Below, piece by piece: positions 27,870-38,558 of a DNA stretch of 64,000 nucleotides; within the stretch, counting starts at the first letter, position 1, and each line of letters opens with the position of its first letter. Below the pieces are notes generated by a model. The model did not search any database. It was not told the DNA's origin and saw only the letters and a list, made by a program, of their open reading frames with translations. The position numbers and the translations under genes are program-made. Source of the stretch: Proteus penneri (GTDB lineage Bacteria; Pseudomonadota; Gammaproteobacteria; Enterobacterales; Enterobacteriaceae); assembly GCF_003144535.1 (NCBI RefSeq), contig NZ_PHFJ01000002.1, forward strand, positions 124,001 through 188,000, in the 5' to 3' direction.

Positions 27870-28808
27870 CTATTTAATAGCTTGAGGTGATGAATTACGT
27901 TGCCCTAATTGCTGTAATGTTAACTCAATAGCTTTGCTTAATAGATGGCGGTCGTGACGATAAGGAATATCTTTAGCTTCCAATTGGGTCTGTACAATTA
28001 ATCGACCTTTCATCGATTCATATTGTGTTTCAGGGCTAATGATCACGGCATCTATTGTTTGTAAACCAATATAATTTTCCATCATAGCGATTTTATCAGA
28101 CATCGTCATACTGGCAGCCGCGGGGCTTAGCTCTTTGCCTAAATTACCAATATAAATCGTTGTTGCACTACTACGGCGTAATGCTTGTGCAAGCTCTGGC
28201 AATAATAACAAAGGCATTAAACTGGTAAAAAAACTACCGGGGCCGATTAAGATAAGATCTGCTTGATCAATGGCTTCAATGGCTTCTCTCGTCGTGGGTA
28301 CTTTAGGATAAAGATCAAGTTTTTGTGGGATCTTAGGCAAAATATCAACGTTAACTTCACCATAAATCTCATTACCTTGATCATCTATTGCCATTAGATC
28401 AACGGCTTGTTCAGACATAGGAATAAGATGTGCATTGACTCTTAATAAGCCACGAATAAGATTAATTGCTTCTAAAGGCCGAACACTTAAGTTATCTAAC
28501 GCTTTTAGCATTAAATTTCCTAAATTGTGCCCAGCCAGTTCACCTGTACCAGAAAAACGGTATTCAAACATGGCAGAAGCCACCGAAGGCTCAGTAATTA
28601 ACTGATTAATGCAATTGCGCATATCACCCCACGCAATGCCACCTTCTTCTTGACGAATACGGCCAGTAGAACCGCCATTGTCTGTTGTTGTAACAATACC
28701 AGTAAGGCGAGAGCCTAAGTAGGAGAGTGCTGAAAGCACACGTCCAAGGCCATGACCACCACCAAGGGCAACAACACGATCTAAATCACTTAGCGTGCGA
28801 TTTCGCAT
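27870..28808 (-). CDS. yvcK: YvcK/YbhK family UDP-sugar-binding protein (CofD-like)
   Basis: The protein resembles E. coli YbhK and Bacillus YvcK. These bind UDP-GlcNAc-type nucleotides and influence carbon metabolism and cell-wall synthesis in the cytoplasm. The CofD-like fold shows [31 protein letters not shown], the GHNLGNLML motif and [19 protein letters not shown] 28808 ([11 protein letters not shown]) corresponds to the E. coli start and gives 312 residues; an ATG at 28823 would add five. It lies divergently next to moaA, the order seen in E. coli. Confidence 0.9.
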   Translation of the reverse strand: MRNRTLSDLDRVVALGGGHGLGRVLSALSYLGSRLTGIVTTTDNGGSTGRIRQEEGGIAWGDMRNCINQLITEPSVASAMFEYRFSGTGELAGHNLGNLMLKALDNLSVRPLEAINLIRGLLRVNAHLIPMSEQAVDLMAIDDQGNEIYGEVNVDILPKIPQKLDLYPKVPTTREAIEAIDQADLILIGPGSFFTSLMPLLLLPELAQALRRSSATTIYIGNLGKELSPAAASMTMSDKIAMMENYIGLQTIDAVIISPETQYESMKGRLIVQTQLEAKDIPYRHDRHLLSKAIELTLQQLGQRNSSPQAIK

Positions 28809-28984
28809 ATTTGTTCTACTCATCTTTAAAAATTTGCCGCTAATTTATCACAATTAAATTTTAAGCCTATGATCACGACGTGATTTCATCACATTCCTAG
28901 TTTTATTTCACTTTTGATAGCCTAATATTTAACCAACTAAAGTGTTTTTATTTATGTTATTAGCGTGACTAAAGTGTTGTAAGT

Positions 28985-29008
28985 CGTTGTATTATAAATT
29001 ATATAGCG
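28985..29008. promoter_or_regulatory. candidate ModE box upstream of moaA
   Basis: CGTTGTAT (28985-28992) and ATATAGCG (29001-29008) are inverted arms (6 of 8) with the same 8-base spacer as the modA boxes. ModE-molybdate activates moaA in E. coli. It lies about 210 bases before moaA, upstream of the riboswitch. Confidence 0.55.
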
Positions 29009-29097
29009 AAAACATTATTCGCTTTTTGCATAATTAGCAGGTAGAATCCACAATAAATATATAGGTATTAGAAACCTGTGAAAAACAGGTAAAGATA

Positions 29098-29213
29098 AAC
29101 TCCTAGCCTTTACGTCTAAGTCGTGTATTGACAAGATATGATGTTCTGGCCGTGACGAAGCAAGTCACCAGGGTGCAAGGTAGAAATGTCTGCATCTCCC
29201 GATTTGGAAAGGT
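29098..29213 (+). ncRNA. Moco riboswitch (molybdenum cofactor RNA motif) in the moaA leader
   Basis: The leader contains the segments CTAGCCTTTACGTC, TGATGTTCTGGCCGTGAC, GCAAGTCACCAG and CTCCCGATTTGGAAAGGTGT in order. These are nearly identical to the conserved core of the E. coli moaA leader. The element senses molybdenum cofactor and lowers moa expression when cofactor is plentiful. It ends just before the moaA ATG and contains the likely ribosome binding site (GGAAAGG), which points to translational control. Boundaries are approximate. Confidence 0.9.
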
Positions 29214-29219
29214 GTTATT

Positions 29220-30200
29220 ATGCAACAACTCGTTGATGCGTTTTCCCGCAAGTTTTTCTATCTACGTCTTTCAATTACAGACGTGTGCAATTTCCGTTGT
29301 ACTTATTGCCTGCCTAATGGTTATAAGCCTAATGGACACAAATCATTTCTTTCATTAGATGAAATCAGTAGACTCACGCAATCTTTTGCTGCATTAGGAA
29401 CAGAAAAAATCCGCTTAACCGGTGGTGAACCGACAATGCGCCGCGATTTTACTGATATTATCGCGACAATCAAAGATAATGCTGCAATTAAAAAAATTGC
29501 AGTAACAACAAATGGTTATCGTTTGTCACGAGATGTTGCACAATGGCGTGACGCGGGTTTAAGTGCAATTAATGTGAGTGTTGATAGCCTCGATCCTCGT
29601 CAATTCCATGCTATTACTGGGCAAGATAAATTTAATCAAGTAATGGAAGGTATTGATGCAGCATTTACTGCGGGGTTCGAAAAAGTCAAAGTTAACGTTG
29701 TGTTGATGCGCAATGTGAATGATAAAAACCTCCCTGATTTTCTTAATTGGATCAAAGACAGACCTATTCAGCTGCGCTTTATTGAATTAATGGAAACCGG
29801 TGACGGGAGTGATATTTTCAACCGCTTTCATTTGTCTGGTGAAGTTATTCGTCAGCGCTTACTCAATGAAGGTTGGTTACAAATTCCTCGCGCCCGTAGT
29901 GACGGGCCTGCTCAAGTATTTACCCATCCTGATTATCAAGGTGAAATTGGTCTGATCATGCCTTATGAGAAAGACTTTTGCCTAACCTGTAACCGTTTAC
30001 GTGTTTCGGCTATTGGTAATCTCCATCTTTGTCTATTTGGTGAAAATGGCATTCCTTTACGCGACTTACTTGCTGATGATAGTCAACAACAAGCATTACA
30101 ACAGCGTATTCAGGGCGGGCTTCTTCATAAACGAGAAACTCATTTTCTTCATCAAGGCGATAGCGGTATGACACCGAATTTATCTGTTATTGGTGGATAG
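29220..30200 (+). CDS. moaA: MoaA, GTP 3',8-cyclase
   Basis: MoaA is a radical SAM enzyme that starts molybdenum cofactor synthesis by converting GTP to 3',8-cyclo-GTP. The N-terminal cluster cysteines are C23, C27 and C30 (CNFRCTYC). The second cluster uses [11 protein letters not shown] and a later CLF. The conserved C-terminal Gly-Gly tail is present. It is 326 residues, close to the 329 of E. coli. It heads moaACDE behind the Moco riboswitch. Confidence 0.97.
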   Translation: MQQLVDAFSRKFFYLRLSITDVCNFRCTYCLPNGYKPNGHKSFLSLDEISRLTQSFAALGTEKIRLTGGEPTMRRDFTDIIATIKDNAAIKKIAVTTNGYRLSRDVAQWRDAGLSAINVSVDSLDPRQFHAITGQDKFNQVMEGIDAAFTAGFEKVKVNVVLMRNVNDKNLPDFLNWIKDRPIQLRFIELMETGDGSDIFNRFHLSGEVIRQRLLNEGWLQIPRARSDGPAQVFTHPDYQGEIGLIMPYEKDFCLTCNRLRVSAIGNLHLCLFGENGIPLRDLLADDSQQQALQQRIQGGLLHKRETHFLHQGDSGMTPNLSVIGG

Positions 30201-30239
30201 TTTTTCGCTCTGTTATTTCGTTAATTTCAGGAGTTGTGC

Positions 30240-30719
30240 ATGTCTCAACTAACTCATATTAATGCTGCCGGTGAAGCTCACATGGTAGATGTTAGCGCTA
30301 AAGCTGAAACAGTGCGAGAAGCGCGTGCTGAAGCTTTTGTTGAAATGTCAGCAGAAACATTAAGCATGATCACCGAAGGTAAACACCATAAAGGTGATGT
30401 ATTTGCGACCGCAAGAATTGCAGGTATTCAAGCAGCAAAAAGAACATGGGAATTAATCCCATTATGTCACCCGCTGTTATTAACTAAAGTCGAAGTGCGT
30501 TTAGAAGCACTCACTGAATCTAATCGTGTACGCATTGAATCTGTTTGTCGTTTAACCGGTAAAACAGGGGTTGAGATGGAAGCATTGACTGCGGCATCGG
30601 TAGCGGCGTTAACGATTTATGATATGTGTAAAGCCGTTCAAAAAGATATGGTGATAGGGCCTGTACGTTTATTAGAAAAAACAGGTGGTAAATCAGGCCA
30701 CTTTAAGGTGGAAGCATGA
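30240..30719 (+). CDS. moaC: MoaC, cyclic pyranopterin monophosphate synthase
   Basis: MoaC converts 3',8-cyclo-GTP to cyclic pyranopterin monophosphate. The 159-residue protein shows [16 protein letters not shown], the [15 protein letters not shown] motif, CHPL and [10 protein letters not shown], which carries catalytic lysines. The start is ATG 30240 with AGGAG (30229-30233) upstream; the TTG at 30234 touches that site. It follows moaA directly; no moaB lies between, unlike E. coli. It overlaps moaD by four bases. Confidence 0.97.
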   Translation: MSQLTHINAAGEAHMVDVSAKAETVREARAEAFVEMSAETLSMITEGKHHKGDVFATARIAGIQAAKRTWELIPLCHPLLLTKVEVRLEALTESNRVRIESVCRLTGKTGVEMEALTAASVAALTIYDMCKAVQKDMVIGPVRLLEKTGGKSGHFKVEA

Positions 30720-30961
30720 TTAAAGTTCTCTTTTTTGCGCAAGTCCGTGAGTTAGTGGGTGTTGATTCTCTCGAATTAGATTGTGAATACCACACAGTAG
30801 ACGATTTACGTAAAGTATTAATCAACAAAGGTGAACGATGGTCACTTGCGTTAGAAGATGGCAAGTTACTCTCAGCGGTAAATCAATCTTTTGTTCAAGG
30901 TTCTCACGTTATTAATGATGGTGATGAAATCGCCTTTTTCCCACCTGTTACAGGAGGATAA
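30716..30961 (+). CDS. moaD: MoaD, molybdopterin synthase small (sulfur carrier) subunit
   Basis: MoaD is an 81-residue ubiquitin-like sulfur carrier. It ends in VTGG, the tail that MoeB adenylates and that then carries thiocarboxylate to Moa[15 protein letters not shown] and [12 protein letters not shown] are diagnostic. Its ATG overlaps the moaC TGA. Its partner enzyme gene moeB is also in this window (57729-58496). Confidence 0.96.
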   Translation: MIKVLFFAQVRELVGVDSLELDCEYHTVDDLRKVLINKGERWSLALEDGKLLSAVNQSFVQGSHVINDGDEIAFFPPVTGG

Positions 30962-30962
30962 G

Positions 30963-31424
30963 ATGAGCGCATCAACTCGTATTTCAGTACAAACCGAAAA
31001 CTTTAGTGTTGGTGATGAATACCAATGGCTTTCTGAGTGCGACAGTGATGGCGCTGTTGTGACCTTTACAGGGAAAGTGCGTAATCACAATTTAGGGGAT
31101 GAAGTCAGTACGCTCACGCTTGAACATTACCCAGGTATGACTGAAAAGGCGCTTAATGACATTGTTAATGAAGCGCGAGGTCGTTGGCCTTTACAACGAG
31201 TTAGTGTTATTCACCGAGTGGGTACATTGAATATCGGTGAAGAAATAGTGTTTGTGGGTGTCACTAGTTCCCATCGTAATAGCGCGTTTGAATCTGCTGA
31301 ATTTATTATGGATTTTTTAAAAACACGTGCGCCTTTTTGGAAAAAAGAAGGGCTCTCTGAAAATAATGATAGATGGGTTGAAGCACGCCAAAGTGATTAT
31401 GATTCAGCCGAGCGTTGGGAATAA
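30963..31424 (+). CDS. moaE: MoaE, molybdopterin synthase catalytic subunit
   Basis: MoaE, with MoaD, inserts two sulfurs into cyclic pyranopterin monophosphate to give molybdopterin. The 153-residue protein has VVTFTGKVRNHN, the HYPGMTEKAL segment, HRVGTLNIGE and FWKKE with catalytic lysines. The start is ATG 30963, one base after the moaD stop, with GGAGG just upstream. The longer frame from 30891 runs inside moaD and is not real. Confidence 0.96.
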   Translation: MSASTRISVQTENFSVGDEYQWLSECDSDGAVVTFTGKVRNHNLGDEVSTLTLEHYPGMTEKALNDIVNEARGRWPLQRVSVIHRVGTLNIGEEIVFVGVTSSHRNSAFESAEFIMDFLKTRAPFWKKEGLSENNDRWVEARQSDYDSAERWE

Positions 31425-31539
31425 ACCACTACGCTGAATTAAACGCTACATAACTTTACTTCAATTTATTTTATGATGACATTTCATACAGTTTATTTTA
31501 TGGAAATGTAAAGTCAGTGTGATAAAATTAAATCCTAAT

Positions 31540-31560
31540 GAGTCCATAATGGACTCTTTA
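31540..31560 (+). terminator. weak hairpin between moaE and ybhL
   Basis: GAGTCCA (31540-31546) pairs with TGGACTC (31550-31556), followed by only TTTA. It could be a weak terminator of moaACDE. Confidence 0.4.
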
Positions 31561-31618
31561 CTGAAATAAACGTTATCGTTAAACCTAACGTTATCACTAT
31601 GATTAAAGGGTAATCATC

Positions 31619-32329
31619 ATGGATCGATTTTCACGTTCAAATGATTCAATCGTACAGCGCACAGGTTCTGGCCTACAAACCTTTATGGCTCAGGTTTATG
31701 GTTGGATGACTGTCGGCCTGTTATTAACTGCGTTTGTTGCATTATACGTTGCATCAAGCGAAGCATTATTATCAATGATTTTCTCAAGCAAGATCGTCTT
31801 TTTTGGTTTGATCATTGCTCAATTAGGATTAGTTTTCGTGTTATCAGGTATGGTTCATAAAATGAGTGGTGCAATGGCAACCTCATTATTTATGCTCTAT
31901 TCCGTGCTAACCGGTGTCACTATCTCAAGCGTATTACTGGTTTATACCGCATCTTCGATTGCGAGCACCTTCTTTATTTGTGCGGCAATGTTTGGTGCAT
32001 TAAGTATTTACGGTTACACCACTAAACGTAGCTTAACGGGTATGGGTAGCTTCCTGTTTATGGGGCTTATCGGTATCATTATTGCTTCTATCGTGAATAT
32101 CTTTATGCAAAGCTCAATGATGAGCATGGTTATCTCTTACGCTGGTGTGTTAATTTTCGCAGGTTTAACTGCTTATGACACACAAAAACTAAAAGATATG
32201 GGTAATGAGATTAACCAAGAAGATAAAGAAAATATGCGCCGTTACTCAATCATGGGTGCATTAACGCTTTATTTAGATTTCATCAACTTGTTCTTAATGT
32301 TACTGCGTATTTTAGGCGACCGTCGTTAA
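31619..32329 (+). CDS. ybhL: YbhL, Bax inhibitor-1 family inner-membrane protein
   Basis: This 236-residue protein has seven hydrophobic spans and belongs to the BI-1/YccA family, some members of which leak calcium or protons. The N-terminus (LQTFMAQVYGWMTVGLLLTAF), the C-terminal LTAYDTQKL and the LYLDFINLFLMLLRI ending closely match E. coli YbhL. The cellular role is unknown. It sits after the moa genes as in E. coli, as a single gene. Confidence 0.92.
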   Translation: MDRFSRSNDSIVQRTGSGLQTFMAQVYGWMTVGLLLTAFVALYVASSEALLSMIFSSKIVFFGLIIAQLGLVFVLSGMVHKMSGAMATSLFMLYSVLTGVTISSVLLVYTASSIASTFFICAAMFGALSIYGYTTKRSLTGMGSFLFMGLIGIIIASIVNIFMQSSMMSMVISYAGVLIFAGLTAYDTQKLKDMGNEINQEDKENMRRYSIMGALTLYLDFINLFLMLLRILGDRR

Positions 32330-32380
32330 TTTTAACGATATGACGTTGATAGACGCTGTTTAACAACAGTATAAAAAATA

Positions 32381-32416
32381 AATCCCATAACTTTATAAGT
32401 TGTGGGATTTTTTTGT
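32381..32416. terminator. terminator between ybhL and ybhR
   Basis: AATCCCATAAC (32381-32391) pairs with GTTGTGGGATT (32399-32409, one G-T pair), followed by a long T run. The A-rich other side suits ybhR too. Confidence 0.88.
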
Positions 32417-32441
32417 ATTGAATAATTTAATTGTTATTGTT

Positions 32442-33551
32442 TTAAGCAATCTTTCTTCGGAAAAGATAATAAGCAATGCTACCCGTTCCTACTGCAATCA
32501 CTAATAAAGGCCATAAGCTGTGCCATATTACGGTGATATCTGCATTTTTAAGGTAAATCTGTTTTGTGATATCGGTGAAATGACGAATAGGGTTTATCCA
32601 TGTGGCATGTTGTAGCCAAACGGGCATGTTTTCTACGGGAGAAATATAACCGGATAATAAAACCGCAGGCATCATAAACACAAATACACCAATAAAAGCC
32701 TGTTGTTGTGTCGAACTTAAGGCCGATATTAACAAACCAAACCCTACCAGCGATAAGCCATAAATCAGCATGGTAAAGTAAAATAGAACCAGTGAGCCAG
32801 AAAACGGAATTTGATAACCAAATATCCCAATAATTAATACGATGGTACCTTGAACGGCAGCGACAACCATTGCAGGAATCGCCTTACCGATAAAAATTTG
32901 CCATGTTGATAGAGGTGAAACTAATAGTTGATCTAAAGTGCCTTGTTCACGTTCTCTAGCAACGGAAAGTGAAGTGACTATCATCACGCCAATGGTAATA
33001 ATCAACGCTACTAACGAAGGTACAATAAACCATTTGTAGTTTAAATTAGGGTTATACCAATTGCGAACAACAAGTTCTGTTTTATTCAGCAAAGAAGGTG
33101 TATTACCTGCTAATTCAGCTTGATAGTTTTGAACGATTTGCTGTACATAATTAGCAGCGATTTGCGCACTATTTGAATTTCGACCATCTAGGATTAATTG
33201 CAATTTGGTAGGAGCACGGCTTTCTAAATCAGCACTAAAATTCTGTGGAAAACGAACTAATAAAAGCGCTTTGCGATTATCAATTGTTTCTTTTATTTCA
33301 TGTTCGTTTTTAAGCAAAAGAGTTTGAGCAAATGCACTTGCTTTGGCGATACGTTGGGTTAACTCAATAGATTGTTTTCCATTATCCTCATCAAAAATTG
33401 CAATAGAGGCATTGGTAACATCTAACGTCGCTGCAAAAGGGAATAAGATCATCTGAAAGATCACGGGTACTATTAAAATAATACGCGTTTGAGGCTCTTG
33501 TAATAATGACTGTAGCTCTTTCATTATCAAGGTGAGAAGTCGATAAAACAT
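32442..33551 (-). CDS. ybhR: YbhR, ABC-2 type exporter permease
   Basis: The 369-residue inner-membrane protein has one N-terminal span ([20 protein letters not shown]), a large periplasmic domain (about 45-175) and five C-terminal spans with the [18 protein letters not shown] motif of ABC-2 permeases. It pairs with YbhS to form the YbhFSR exporter, reported in E. coli to affect cephalosporin sensitivity and sodium/proton export. It is the last gene of cecR-ybhGFSR. GGGAG precedes ATG 33551. Confidence 0.92.
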   Translation of the reverse strand: MFYRLLTLIMKELQSLLQEPQTRIILIVPVIFQMILFPFAATLDVTNASIAIFDEDNGKQSIELTQRIAKASAFAQTLLLKNEHEIKETIDNRKALLLVRFPQNFSADLESRAPTKLQLILDGRNSNSAQIAANYVQQIVQNYQAELAGNTPSLLNKTELVVRNWYNPNLNYKWFIVPSLVALIITIGVMIVTSLSVAREREQGTLDQLLVSPLSTWQIFIGKAIPAMVVAAVQGTIVLIIGIFGYQIPFSGSLVLFYFTMLIYGLSLVGFGLLISALSSTQQQAFIGVFVFMMPAVLLSGYISPVENMPVWLQHATWINPIRHFTDITKQIYLKNADITVIWHSLWPLLVIAVGTGSIAYYLFRRKIA

Positions 33552-33563
33552 AAAGTTCTCCCT

Positions 33564-34715
33564 TTAATCTAATCGACGACGTGTTGCTAACGCCGTTAAT
33601 CCAATAAAAAATATCGCCGATACAATTAATAGCCACATATCTAGCATCAATATCAATGGAATATCGCCAGCTAAAAATAGCGTTTGTAAACTACTCACAA
33701 AATAACGCGCAGGAATAAAATAGGTCACCACTTGAATAAAGATGGGCATACTATCAATTTCAAACACAAAGCCTGATAACATAATTGCGGGCAAAAATGC
33801 AGCGTTTAACGAAATCATTGCCGCATTAAATTGATTACGCGTTAGCGTGGAAATAAGCAATCCCATGCCTAAAGCGGTAGCTAAAAAGAGCGAGGTGATC
33901 CCACCTAAAATCCACAACGATCCTCGATAAGGTACGCCAAGCACAAATACGGTGACTACCATACACAAGATCATGACAAAACTGCCTAACACTTGGTAAG
34001 GAATAAGTTTTGAAAGTAAGAGTTCTGTGCGAGTGATTTGGGTGGAAAGTAGCGCTTCCATAGTACCACGTTCCCATTCACGAGCTATTACTAACGAAGT
34101 GAGAATTGCGCCGACAACGGTAATAATAATAGTAACCGCACCTGGAATAATATAGTGCTGACTTATCGCCGCAGGATTAAACCAATAGCGAGGCTCTATT
34201 TCAATTAATGGTGTAGTATCAATACCCTTACTAATGGCTTGTTGCTGCAACCAAATTTGCCAAACGCCTTTGGTATAAGCCTGAACAAAGTTTGCAGTAT
34301 TGGGCTCACTGCCATCGGTGATCACTTGAATAGGGGCTGTAGTATCTTGACGGGCAAGTAATTCAGCAAAATTAACAGGAATAACCACAATGCCACGAAT
34401 TTGCCCCGCTTGCATTTTATCGATTAATAATTGTCGATTATCACTAATAGTTGCATTGATATACGGTGAGTTTGTGAAGGTGTAAACAAGCTCTTGTGCG
34501 GGTTGGCTTTGTTGATTAGTTAAAATACCAATATTTAATTTGCTTGAGTCTAAATTAATGCCATATCCAAAAATAAATAGCAAAGTGAGCGGGATAACAA
34601 TAGCAATTAGGGCACTACTGGGATCACGGGTGATCTGCTTTGTTTCTTTTAAACACAGTGCGTATAAACGTCGCCAAGAAAAGCGAGCATGAGATGATTG
34701 AGCTGAATTATGCAT
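33564..34715 (-). CDS. ybhS: YbhS, ABC-2 type exporter permease
   Basis: The partner permease of YbhR has 383 residues. ATG 34715 ([16 protein letters not shown]) is chosen because GGGAG lies 9 bases upstream and the E. coli protein starts at the same region. It shows [23 protein letters not shown] as first span, a periplasmic loop and the [19 protein letters not shown] motif before the final spans. It overlaps the end of ybhF by 8 bases and is 12 bases from ybhR, so expression is coupled. Confidence 0.92.
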   Translation of the reverse strand: MHNSAQSSHARFSWRRLYALCLKETKQITRDPSSALIAIVIPLTLLFIFGYGINLDSSKLNIGILTNQQSQPAQELVYTFTNSPYINATISDNRQLLIDKMQAGQIRGIVVIPVNFAELLARQDTTAPIQVITDGSEPNTANFVQAYTKGVWQIWLQQQAISKGIDTTPLIEIEPRYWFNPAAISQHYIIPGAVTIIITVVGAILTSLVIAREWERGTMEALLSTQITRTELLLSKLIPYQVLGSFVMILCMVVTVFVLGVPYRGSLWILGGITSLFLATALGMGLLISTLTRNQFNAAMISLNAAFLPAIMLSGFVFEIDSMPIFIQVVTYFIPARYFVSSLQTLFLAGDIPLILMLDMWLLIVSAIFFIGLTALATRRRLD

Positions 34716-36477
34716 GTTTTTCGCTCCCTTTATCATTTTCACTTTCAAGTTTTTTATCGTAATCCAGCACTAAACCAATAAAGGCATCCTCCATTGAAGG
34801 AGTTGGATTATCATCACTGGCAACCATTTTTTTGAGAGAATCTGGCTCACCAGCCGCAATGATTTTTCCGCGATAAACCAAACCAATACGATCACAATAC
34901 TCGGCTTCGTCCATAAAGTGAGTGGTAACCATCACGGTCACTCCTTTATCAACCATGCCATTAATATGTAGCCAAAATTCTCTTCGTGTTAATGGATCAA
35001 CGCCTGATGTTGGTTCATCTAAAAAGAGAATATCAGGCTCATGCATTAATGAGCACGCAAGGGCAAGGCGCTGTTTATAACCTAAAGGCAAGGTTTCAGT
35101 GATTTGATTTACCATTGGCTGTAAACCAAAAGCAGTTATCATATCGTTGATTTTATCGCGTTGCTGTTTGCCATGTAAGCCATAAACACCAGAGAAGAAT
35201 TTCAAGTTTTGTCCCACTTTAAGGTTGCCATAAAGTGAGAATTTTTGTGCCATATAACCTAAATGTTGACGCGCTTTACCTGAGCTTTCTTTTAAGTCCA
35301 TACCTAGCACAAGGGCTTTACCGCTGGTAGGGACTAATAAACCACACATCATTTTAAAGGTTGTCGATTTACCTGCACCGTTAGGGCCCAATAAACCGAA
35401 AATTTCACCACGTTTAACTTGAAAATCGACATGATCGGTTGCTGCAAATTGCCCAAACATTTTGGTTAACTGTTGCGCTTCAATCACAGTCTCATTAGGT
35501 GAAGGAGGGATCTGAGGTATAATTTCAGCTAATTCAGATTTATGAGAAGGTCCACCTCCTAATAAATCGATAAAAGCATCTTCAAAGCGAGGAGTAGCAG
35601 GAATAAGCTTCGCATCAGGTTTACCCAAAGCGTTCAGTAATTCAGATTGATTACTCTGTTTTTTCAGGATCAAACGAACAGATTGTCCTTGAATAACACC
35701 ATCAGTTACTTGAGGTTGAATAATAGCTTGTTGTAATACTTTTCTTCGCTGATGGCCTTCAACATCAAGCAGAAAAGAACGACCTGCCATTTTTGCTGTT
35801 AAGTCTTGTGGAATACCACTATAAAGTAACTCTCCTTTGTTAAGCAAAAGAATGTTTTTACATTGCTCTGCTTCATCAAGATAAGAGGTGCTCCATAGTA
35901 TCAACATGCCATCGCTGGCCAAAGCATGCACCATTTGCCAAAGTTCACGGCGTGCAATGGGATCGACCCCAACACCGGGCTCATCAAGCAGTAAAACTTT
36001 AGGACTACCTAATAAAGTACAAGCAAGCCCCAATTTCTGTTTCATTCCGCCTGAAAGATTGCCTGCAAGGCGAGAGGTAAAGCGAGTGAGATCGGTAAAA
36101 GAGAGCAACTGTTGGTAAACTTTTTTACGCTCTTCACCGATGACATTTTTTAAATCAGCATAAAGATTAAGGTTTTCTAATACTGTTAAATCTTCATAGA
36201 GCCCAAATTTTTGTGGCATATAGCCAAGAATAGCTCTGACATCGACACTCTGTTTTTGCGGATCCATGCCTAAAATACGAATATCACCGGCATCTGGTTT
36301 TAATAGCCCAGCAAGCATCCGAATTAAGGTTGTTTTACCTGCACCATCGGGGCCAACTAATCCCGTCACAGAGCCACCTGTGATGGTGGCTGTTAATGAC
36401 GAAACTGCAGGGTTTTCCATCCCTATAAAGCGTTTCTCAACACCTTGAAGTTCGATAGTGTAATCAGTGTGTTCCAT
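34708..36477 (-). CDS. ybhF: YbhF, tandem ABC ATPase of the YbhFSR exporter
   Basis: YbhF carries two ATPase domains in 589 residues (578 in E. coli). Domain 1 has Walker [10 protein letters not shown] and signature [10 protein letters not shown]. Domain 2 has [10 protein letters not shown], a degenerate signature [10 protein letters not shown] and DEPTSGVD. The start is ATG 36477 ([10 protein letters not shown]) with GAGGG upstream, 13 bases after ybhG. The cytoplasmic protein powers YbhRS. The Gly-poor second signature motif is also seen in homologues. Confidence 0.93.
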   Translation of the reverse strand: MEHTDYTIELQGVEKRFIGMENPAVSSLTATITGGSVTGLVGPDGAGKTTLIRMLAGLLKPDAGDIRILGMDPQKQSVDVRAILGYMPQKFGLYEDLTVLENLNLYADLKNVIGEERKKVYQQLLSFTDLTRFTSRLAGNLSGGMKQKLGLACTLLGSPKVLLLDEPGVGVDPIARRELWQMVHALASDGMLILWSTSYLDEAEQCKNILLLNKGELLYSGIPQDLTAKMAGRSFLLDVEGHQRRKVLQQAIIQPQVTDGVIQGQSVRLILKKQSNQSELLNALGKPDAKLIPATPRFEDAFIDLLGGGPSHKSELAEIIPQIPPSPNETVIEAQQLTKMFGQFAATDHVDFQVKRGEIFGLLGPNGAGKSTTFKMMCGLLVPTSGKALVLGMDLKESSGKARQHLGYMAQKFSLYGNLKVGQNLKFFSGVYGLHGKQQRDKINDMITAFGLQPMVNQITETLPLGYKQRLALACSLMHEPDILFLDEPTSGVDPLTRREFWLHINGMVDKGVTVMVTTHFMDEAEYCDRIGLVYRGKIIAAGEPDSLKKMVASDDNPTPSMEDAFIGLVLDYDKKLESENDKGSEKHA

Positions 36478-36490
36478 TTTTCCCTCACAT

Positions 36491-37477
36491 TTAATGAGAG
36501 GAGGCAAATTTTAAGGTGACAGGCATACCTTGGCGCAATTCGTCATCGGCATCTGTTACAACCACTCTGAGGCGATAAACTAAATCCGTTCTTAATTCAG
36601 GTGTTTCCACACTTTTTGGCGTAAATTCGGCTGTTGGGGAAACAAATCCAATCGTACCATGGTATGGCTTATCCTTACGTCCATCGGTGTAGAGATAAAC
36701 TTCTCGATTGGGAATAGCTTCGTTTAAATGTGTTTCACTGATATAAGCTCTGACCCAAACAGGGTTAGTTAATGACACCGTAAATACAGGGCTTCCAGCA
36801 GATAATATTGTGCCTGGCTCCACAGCTCGAGTTAACACAGTACCTTGTGATGGAGAGATTAATTGCGTGTCTTGGAGATTTAATTCTGCTTGTGCGACGG
36901 CGGCTTTAGCTTGCATAACTTGTCCTTTCGCCGCATCAATATCTTCTTTTCGATAACCATTTTGATATTGATTTAATTTATCTTGGGCTGCTTTTAAGGC
37001 TGCGGCTGCTTGATTGCGATTATTTCTTGCGCTATCTAACTCATTGGCTGAAATGACTTTTCGGTTAGCCAAATCTTGCTGGCGTTTATAAAAGTTGTTG
37101 GCATATTGCCAAGCTGCTTGTTTTAATGACACATCAGATTGGGCTTGTGCAATTTCTTCACTGCGATAACCGGCTTCCATTAACGCTAATGCAGCAATAG
37201 CACTATCACGCTCACCATAAGCTTTATTTAGTGCATTACGATAGGGGGCATCATCAAGTTTTCCTAACAATTGCCCTTGTTTGACTGGGGCACCTTCATC
37301 AACGAGTAATGTGTCTAATCTTCCAGCAACACGAAAACTAAGATTGACTGTACGTATATCGACATTGCCATAGAGTACTAATTCAGACTCTTTGTTTTCT
37401 TCATAATAATAGATACCTGCAATAATACCGATAATAATCATTAAGATAATAAACAAACTGACTTTTTTAGTTTTCAT
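36491..37477 (-). CDS. ybhG: YbhG, HlyD-type membrane fusion protein
   Basis: The 328-residue periplasmic adaptor is anchored by one N-terminal span (about 6-24). Its lipoyl/barrel-sandwich halves ([21 protein letters not shown] and [18 protein letters not shown]) flank a long alpha-helical coiled coil rich in Ala, Gln and Lys (about 75-200). It probably links the YbhFSR exporter to an outer-membrane channel such as TolC (inference). It follows cecR by 11 bases. Confidence 0.92.
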   Translation of the reverse strand: MKTKKVSLFIILMIIIGIIAGIYYYEENKESELVLYGNVDIRTVNLSFRVAGRLDTLLVDEGAPVKQGQLLGKLDDAPYRNALNKAYGERDSAIAALALMEAGYRSEEIAQAQSDVSLKQAAWQYANNFYKRQQDLANRKVISANELDSARNNRNQAAAALKAAQDKLNQYQNGYRKEDIDAAKGQVMQAKAAVAQAELNLQDTQLISPSQGTVLTRAVEPGTILSAGSPVFTVSLTNPVWVRAYISETHLNEAIPNREVYLYTDGRKDKPYHGTIGFVSPTAEFTPKSVETPELRTDLVYRLRVVVTDADDELRQGMPVTLKFASSH

Positions 37478-37488
37478 AATAACTCTAT

Positions 37489-38187
37489 TTATGCGTGATG
37501 TGGGTTAGTGTAAATCTCTCTTAATCCGTTGAGTAATAAAGTAATATGAGTTTTTAAGGTATTCGAGATAATTTGATATTCATTTTTACCTATTCTATCC
37601 CATCCTGTTTGTCTAAGAATGGTTTCTCTTACTAAACGAAATGATAGCACTTCGCCTAAAATAGCGTGAGTATGTAACATCGTTGTGGGTAGTGTAGCAT
37701 CTAAACCAATATAGAGAGCTAATAGTTTGTTTACACGCGTTAAAAGCGGCGATAATGCTTGTTGGTGGATCAAAGAGTATGCTTCTGTGGGAACAAGCTG
37801 TTCTCTTGCCATGATACGACTAAGATGAATATTTTCTTTATCAAGCACAAGACGAGCATATTGTAGAAAACTATCTGTGATAAGCGTTTGCAGTAATGGC
37901 AAATGTTCTGTTGGGTTAGGTCGTTCAAGAAATTCGTCAAGAATGACCACTGTCGGTTCAAAATCAAGGCGAATAAGATCAGCAATATGTTGTGCAACGG
38001 CGAGATATAACCCTTCTTTAGAACCAAAATAATAAGCGATAGCGGCAATATTTTGTTGAGCAGCTTGTGCAATTTGGCGTGTGGTGGCTGCATCGGGGCC
38101 ATTTTTACCAAAGATCTCACATGCCGCTTCCAATAATTGTCGTTTTGCTAGTTCACCACGTGTCGTCTTCTGATGGGTTTCTGACAT
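37489..38187 (-). CDS. cecR: CecR, TetR-family regulator of the ybhGFSR operon
   Basis: CecR (YbiH) is a cytoplasmic TetR-type repressor. In E. coli it controls its own operon and the divergent rhlE. The N-terminal helix-turn-helix reads [28 protein letters not shown]. The C-terminal ligand domain is the CecR type. It has 232 residues and is the first gene of the minus-strand operon. Palindromes at 38201-38212 and 38400-38411 are candidate binding sites. Confidence 0.92.
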   Translation of the reverse strand: MSETHQKTTRGELAKRQLLEAACEIFGKNGPDAATTRQIAQAAQQNIAAIAYYFGSKEGLYLAVAQHIADLIRLDFEPTVVILDEFLERPNPTEHLPLLQTLITDSFLQYARLVLDKENIHLSRIMAREQLVPTEAYSLIHQQALSPLLTRVNKLLALYIGLDATLPTTMLHTHAILGEVLSFRLVRETILRQTGWDRIGKNEYQIISNTLKTHITLLLNGLREIYTNPHHA

Positions 38188-38200
38188 AATCGAAGATACC

Positions 38201-38212
38201 TTACTTAAGTAA
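38201..38212. promoter_or_regulatory. palindrome before cecR, candidate operator
   Basis: TTACTTAAGTAA is a perfect 12-bp palindrome 14 bases upstream of the cecR start codon. That is a typical position for autoregulation by a TetR-type dimer. Confidence 0.45.
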
Positions 38213-38399
38213 AATGTAACAAAACCAATGATATTAAAAACAGCGATAACAAGGCGTATTATATTAGATGATATTGAACAATAGGGAAAATTTGTAATAA
38301 ATAATCGAATAAAAGTGATTTGTAATAAAAAATACTATCTATTATTGAAAATTATTTTTGTATTCTGAATATAGCAAAAACTGTTAAAATAGGGGTTAT

Positions 38400-38411
38400 T
38401 AGGTTAACCTA
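38400..38411. promoter_or_regulatory. palindrome between cecR and rhlE, candidate operator
   Basis: TAGGTTAACCTA is a perfect 12-bp palindrome, 148 bases before rhlE. It may be a CecR site for the rhlE side, although its sequence differs from the palindrome near cecR. Confidence 0.35.
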
Positions 38412-38558
38412 GCAAGGTTCATTCTCTTTTATCACTGTCTATACCTAGAAATGATAGTACCTATAGAGTAATAATATTTATAGATTGACAGTATGAAAGC
38501 CCGTCATTTTTAATTTCAATCACCGTGTTATACGTTTTGGTTGTAGGAGACTACTGTT

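Larger units (their letters stand above)
38188..38558. other. 371-bp divergent promoter region between cecR and rhlE
   Basis: There is no gene. The region is AT-rich and holds two perfect 12-bp palindromes (listed separately). The rhlE ribosome binding site AGGAGA is at 38545-38550. Confidence 0.7.

Noticed and set aside
30891-30962. Longer start for moaE
   Set aside because: This extension runs inside moaD in another frame; MoaE homologues start at MSASTRIS with GGAGG before it.
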